DNA of 8,637 nucleotides from positions 1 through 8,637 of the forward strand of contig JAJBTL010000362.1 of assembly GCA_020860865.1 (NCBI GenBank), read 5' to 3'. Below, in pieces: positions 6,701-8,637 of this stretch. Origin of the DNA: Planctomycetota bacterium. Its GTDB lineage: Bacteria; Planctomycetota; SZUA-567. The notes under the pieces are model-generated. The model saw nothing but the letters and a program-made list of their open reading frames with translations, searched no databases and was not told the origin of the DNA. Numbering within the stretch: position 1 is the stretch's first letter; each line of letters starts with the position of its first letter. A program made the position numbers and the translations under genes.

Positions 6701-6719
6701 AACGGCTGCCCACGTTTAC
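6697..6719. terminator. Weak hairpin at convergent gene ends
   Basis: GTAAAACG (6697-6704) and CGTTTAC (6713-6719) form a 7-bp stem with one bulged A and an 8-base loop. The TAA of the + gene and the TAA of the - gene pair with each other inside it. It could serve both transcripts as a termination aid, but no T-run follows on either strand. Confidence 0.3.
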
Positions 6720-7189
6720 GGGGCCGTCCGGTCCGTTCCCTCCAGGGCGAGATGAAGAAGGGGGAATGGGAGACCCATACTATCGACGGCCGACCGGCCG
6801 ACAACGGTGAAACCGAGGTGTTTGTAAAATCCGACCGCCTGGACGTTCTGTTCGTTGACGTCCAGGCGGTTTGCGTTTCCGTGGCTGACAGCGTGGGCGA
6901 CGAGGCGGCGGCCGAGGCCGGTCCCGCGCGCCGCCGGGGCGATGAAGAGCATTTCGATTTTTCCGTCCTCCACGCCGCTGAAGCCGACCGGCTTCCCGGT
7001 ATCGTCCATGGCGACGGTGAGGGACGGGATGTTCCGCAGTCCAATCATGACATGGGGGAGAAGGGTGACGATGTCGTCCTCCGTCAGAAAGTCGTGGGTG
7101 GCGCGGACCGAGTCCTCCCACACGGCTGTCAGGGCGTGGATGAGACGGTCCGGGCGGGCGTCCAGGGGAAAGGTGGCGAGGCCGGTCAT
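6716..7189 (-). CDS. yjaB: GNAT N-acetyltransferase, YjaB-like
   Basis: This 157-residue protein transfers an acetyl group from acetyl-CoA to an unknown amine. The first part matches the start of E. coli YjaB (IWCRSVDATHDFL) as VWEDSVRATHDFL. GNAT motif A is LFIAPAARGTGLGRRLV, with the acetyl-CoA pyrophosphate loop RGTGLG. The segment LDVNEQNVQAVGFYKHLGFTVVGRS and the end DSMGLPFPLLHLAL match YjaB closely (NVNEQNEQAVGFYKKVGF, DDLGKPYPLLNLAY). The start overlaps the stop of the upstream exporter gene as ATGA, with GGGAG (7198-7202 on this strand) eight bases before it, so the two are translationally coupled. The substrate is not known. The coupling suggests a shared substrate with the exporter, which is only inference. 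Confidence 0.88.
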   Translation of the reverse strand: MTGLATFPLDARPDRLIHALTAVWEDSVRATHDFLTEDDIVTLLPHVMIGLRNIPSLTVAMDDTGKPVGFSGVEDGKIEMLFIAPAARGTGLGRRLVAHAVSHGNANRLDVNEQNVQAVGFYKHLGFTVVGRSAVDSMGLPFPLLHLALEGTDRTAP

Positions 7190-8187
7190 TCTTCCCGCTC
7201 CCGGATATGGGTGACCTTGTCCTGGGACGACGGCGGCGGGTAGCGGCCGGAAGCGGGCGTTTCCGGAGTCGGACGGTGGTCCTTGCCGGCCGGGCTGTAA
7301 ATGCCCATGCCGCTGGCGGCGATGGCGAGGGCGGCGCCGAAAATGTTCAGGGGCTCGGTGGCGGTGCCGTAGACGAGGGAGTCCCAGAGGTACGACAGGG
7401 CCGGCTGCGTGAGCATGAGGAGGCCGGCGCGGAACGGCGTCAGGTGCGGGAGGCCAATGGAGAGGAGCACCCAGCCAAGGGACTGGCAGACAATGCCGAG
7501 GACGGCGAGGATGACGCCGGTCCGGACGTCCGGGATAGCGAACGACAGGCCGTTCGCCAGGCAGAACAGGCCGGTGAAAATGCAACAGAACAGGGACACC
7601 CAGGCCATGTTCGCCACCGGCGCCATCTTGAGGCCGATGGACTGGGTACGGCGGAGGGTGAGGACGTAGGAGGCGTAGAAACAGGCCGACAGCAGGGCGA
7701 GGGCGACGCCGGTTATCGTGCCGGCCGGAAGGGCCTGATTGTGGATGCCAAGAAGAAAGGCGAGGCCGACCAAGGCCAGCGGCGCCGACAATTTTTGCGG
7801 CAGGCTGAGACGTTCGTGGAGAACGACGACGCCGAAGACGGCAAGGAGGATGACCTGGAAATTGGCGATGATGGTGGCGATGCCCGGGCCGACATAGAGG
7901 ATCGACTTGTGCCAGACAATGAGGTCGCCACTGAAGAGGGCGCCGGCGAGGACGATGATGCCGAGGCACTGGCGGGGAATCCTGAGCGGTGCCTTCTGGA
8001 GGACGGCGACGGTGAAGAGGGCGATGGCGCCGAAGAACAGCCGGTAGAACGCCACCATGCTGGAATCGATGGGCGCGCCCTTGACGAAGAAAGCGGCGAA
8101 GCTGATGCAGAAGGCGCCGGACAGGACAAAGGCGACGCCCCGCTTGTCCATGCCGCTGGCGTGATGGTGGCGCTGGGACTGGCTCAT
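7186..8187 (-). CDS. EamA/DMT-family inner-membrane transporter
   Basis: This is a probable metabolite exporter of the drug/metabolite transporter superfamily, 333 residues from ATG 8187. It has about ten hydrophobic helices arranged as two EamA repeats. The first repeat begins near GVAFVLSGAFCISFAAFFVKG, has the characteristic FYRLFFGA after helix 2, and ends with VVVLHERLSLPQKLSAPLALVG. That HERLS with a following glycine-rich helix is typical of the family. The second repeat runs from TGVALALLSACFYASYVL to the closing NIFGAALAIAASGMGIY, and its equivalent of the ERL motif is altered (LVYGTATEPL). A polar tail of about 35 residues follows. The start is uncertain: ATG 8151 (MDKRGVAF) fits the family better, ATG 8187 adds a histidine-rich lead, the frame is open upstream to 8415, and none has a clear ribosome site. 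The acetyltransferase gene follows with an ATGA overlap. The substrate is unknown. Confidence 0.85.
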   Translation of the reverse strand: MSQSQRHHHASGMDKRGVAFVLSGAFCISFAAFFVKGAPIDSSMVAFYRLFFGAIALFTVAVLQKAPLRIPRQCLGIIVLAGALFSGDLIVWHKSILYVGPGIATIIANFQVILLAVFGVVVLHERLSLPQKLSAPLALVGLAFLLGIHNQALPAGTITGVALALLSACFYASYVLTLRRTQSIGLKMAPVANMAWVSLFCCIFTGLFCLANGLSFAIPDVRTGVILAVLGIVCQSLGWVLLSIGLPHLTPFRAGLLMLTQPALSYLWDSLVYGTATEPLNIFGAALAIAASGMGIYSPAGKDHRPTPETPASGRYPPPSSQDKVTHIREREE

Positions 8188-8415
8188 GGCTCGGGTGCTT
8201 TCGTAATGGTAAATCCCGGAAAAAAGTGCGGCGGGGAGACGAACGCCCCGCCATTGTGATTGTTGTAGCCGTCTGTCCGGGGAAAGCAAGATCATATCAG
8301 GCAATATCTGTTGATTTTCTTCAAGGCCAGTTTTCTTTGACGTGAATGTCGTTGCCGGTGGCCACGCGTCGGCGGCGAAGAGACGTTGCCGCGCACCGAT
8401 CGGGTACCGCTTCAC

Positions 8416-8427
8416 ACTTTATAAAGT
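8416..8427. promoter_or_regulatory. 12-bp perfect palindrome, candidate operator and leftward -10 region
   Basis: ACTTTATAAAGT is a perfect inverted repeat. On the - strand it contains TATAAA, with a weak -35-like TTTTAA 17 bases upstream, so it may overlap the leftward promoter of the exporter operon. The half-site ACTTTA recurs at 8458-8463, 42 bases away, close to four helical turns. Regulator binding is inferred. Confidence 0.35.
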
Positions 8428-8459
8428 AATGATCCTTTGCTTAAAAAATGAATTGATAC

Positions 8460-8488
8460 TTTACGATTGCCAAAATATGTCGTATAGT
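8460..8488 (+). promoter_or_regulatory. Candidate rightward sigma70 promoter
   Basis: TTTACG (8460-8465, 4 of 6 matches to TTGACA) and TATAGT (8483-8488, 5 of 6 matches to TATAAT) are separated by exactly 17 bases. An overlapping alternative is TTGATA (8453-8458) with TATGTC, also 17 bases apart. Transcription would begin near 8495 and leave the window. No gene for it is visible here. Confidence 0.45.
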
Positions 8489-8637
8489 ACATGGGATGTG
8501 TGCGGCGTCATGGCTTCGGCGATTCATCTCGTTCTGGATTCTTATGGAATAAAAGTAGAATTGTGCTCGAGGTCGGGAAGAATTTGTACTTTTATCTAAA
8601 AACGTATCTTATTTATATTAAAAGGTATACAGGGTTT

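Larger units (their letters stand above)
8188..8637. other. AT-rich non-coding region upstream of the exporter gene
   Basis: No convincing gene was found in these 450 bases. Base composition falls sharply in A+T-rich stretches after about 8410, unlike the genes to the left. A short + frame (GTG 8342 to 8599) has no ribosome site or recognisable features. Another frame from ATG 8491 is open to the window edge but starts upstream of the expected transcript start. The region probably holds the leftward promoter of the exporter operon and the start of a rightward transcript whose gene lies beyond the window. Confidence 0.5.

Noticed and set aside
7190..8254. Upstream extension of the acetyltransferase frame to 8254
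   Set aside because: The extension is Pro/Arg-rich and out of frame with the EamA gene on the same strand. GNAT homology begins just after ATG 7189, which has a good ribosome site.
7207..8259. 350-codon + frame opposite the EamA gene
   Set aside because: The translation is a monotonous Glu/Gly/Asp/Arg string, a mirror of GC-rich membrane-protein codons. The opposite strand encodes a recognisable transporter.
8342..8599. 85-codon + frame at the right edge
   Set aside because: It has a GTG start without a ribosome site, a mixed composition and no features, and it runs through a likely promoter.
1..8637. CRISPR array, tRNA/rRNA genes, insertion sequence, prophage or defence genes
   Set aside because: No regularly spaced repeats, structural-RNA signatures, transposase-like proteins or terminal inverted repeats were seen.

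Overview
The window is a GC-rich bacterial segment carrying a carbohydrate uptake and isomerisation cluster on the + strand. A short unrelated two-gene operon on the - strand faces it. The organism is probably a diderm (Gram-negative-type) bacterium, because the solute-binding protein has an ordinary Sec signal peptide and no lipobox cysteine. Strong Shine-Dalgarno sequences precede most genes. Coding DNA is strongly biased to G or C at third codon positions, so antisense frames stay open for long stretches. I cannot name the species. Three places are clearly richer in A+T: about 1530-1600, 6215-6410 and 8280-8637.

Layout. 2-1522: an RbsA/MglA-type double-ATPase, cut only slightly at its 5' end by the window edge. 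1661-2561: an RbsC-type permease broken by an internal deletion and frameshift near position 1990. 2655-3617: a secreted RbsB-type solute-binding protein. 3618-3985: a 368-base gap with two strong hairpins and a palindrome. 3986-5695: a divergent L-fucose isomerase (fucI). 5727-5767: a rho-independent terminator. 5796-6215: an RbsD/FucU-family sugar mutarotase. 6404-6700: a small two- or three-helix membrane protein. On the - strand, 8187-7186 is an EamA (DMT) exporter overlapping by ATGA with a YjaB-like GNAT acetyltransferase (7189-6716). 8188-8637 has no convincing gene but holds AT-rich promoter-like sequence and a 12-bp palindrome.

How the parts fit. The binding protein, ATPase and permease would form one ABC importer for a monosaccharide. 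FucU-type mutarotases interconvert sugar anomers, and FucI isomerises L-fucose (or D-arabinose) to the ketose. The inferred substrate is therefore L-fucose or a similar sugar. The kinase and aldolase needed to finish the pathway are not in the window. If the permease lesion is real rather than a sequencing or assembly error, this importer is dead or dying while the enzymes remain intact.

I found no clear evidence of a previously undescribed system. The most useful observations are the permease lesion, the hairpins on either side of the binding-protein gene, the terminator between fucI and the mutarotase, and the palindrome-bearing AT-rich region at the right edge.
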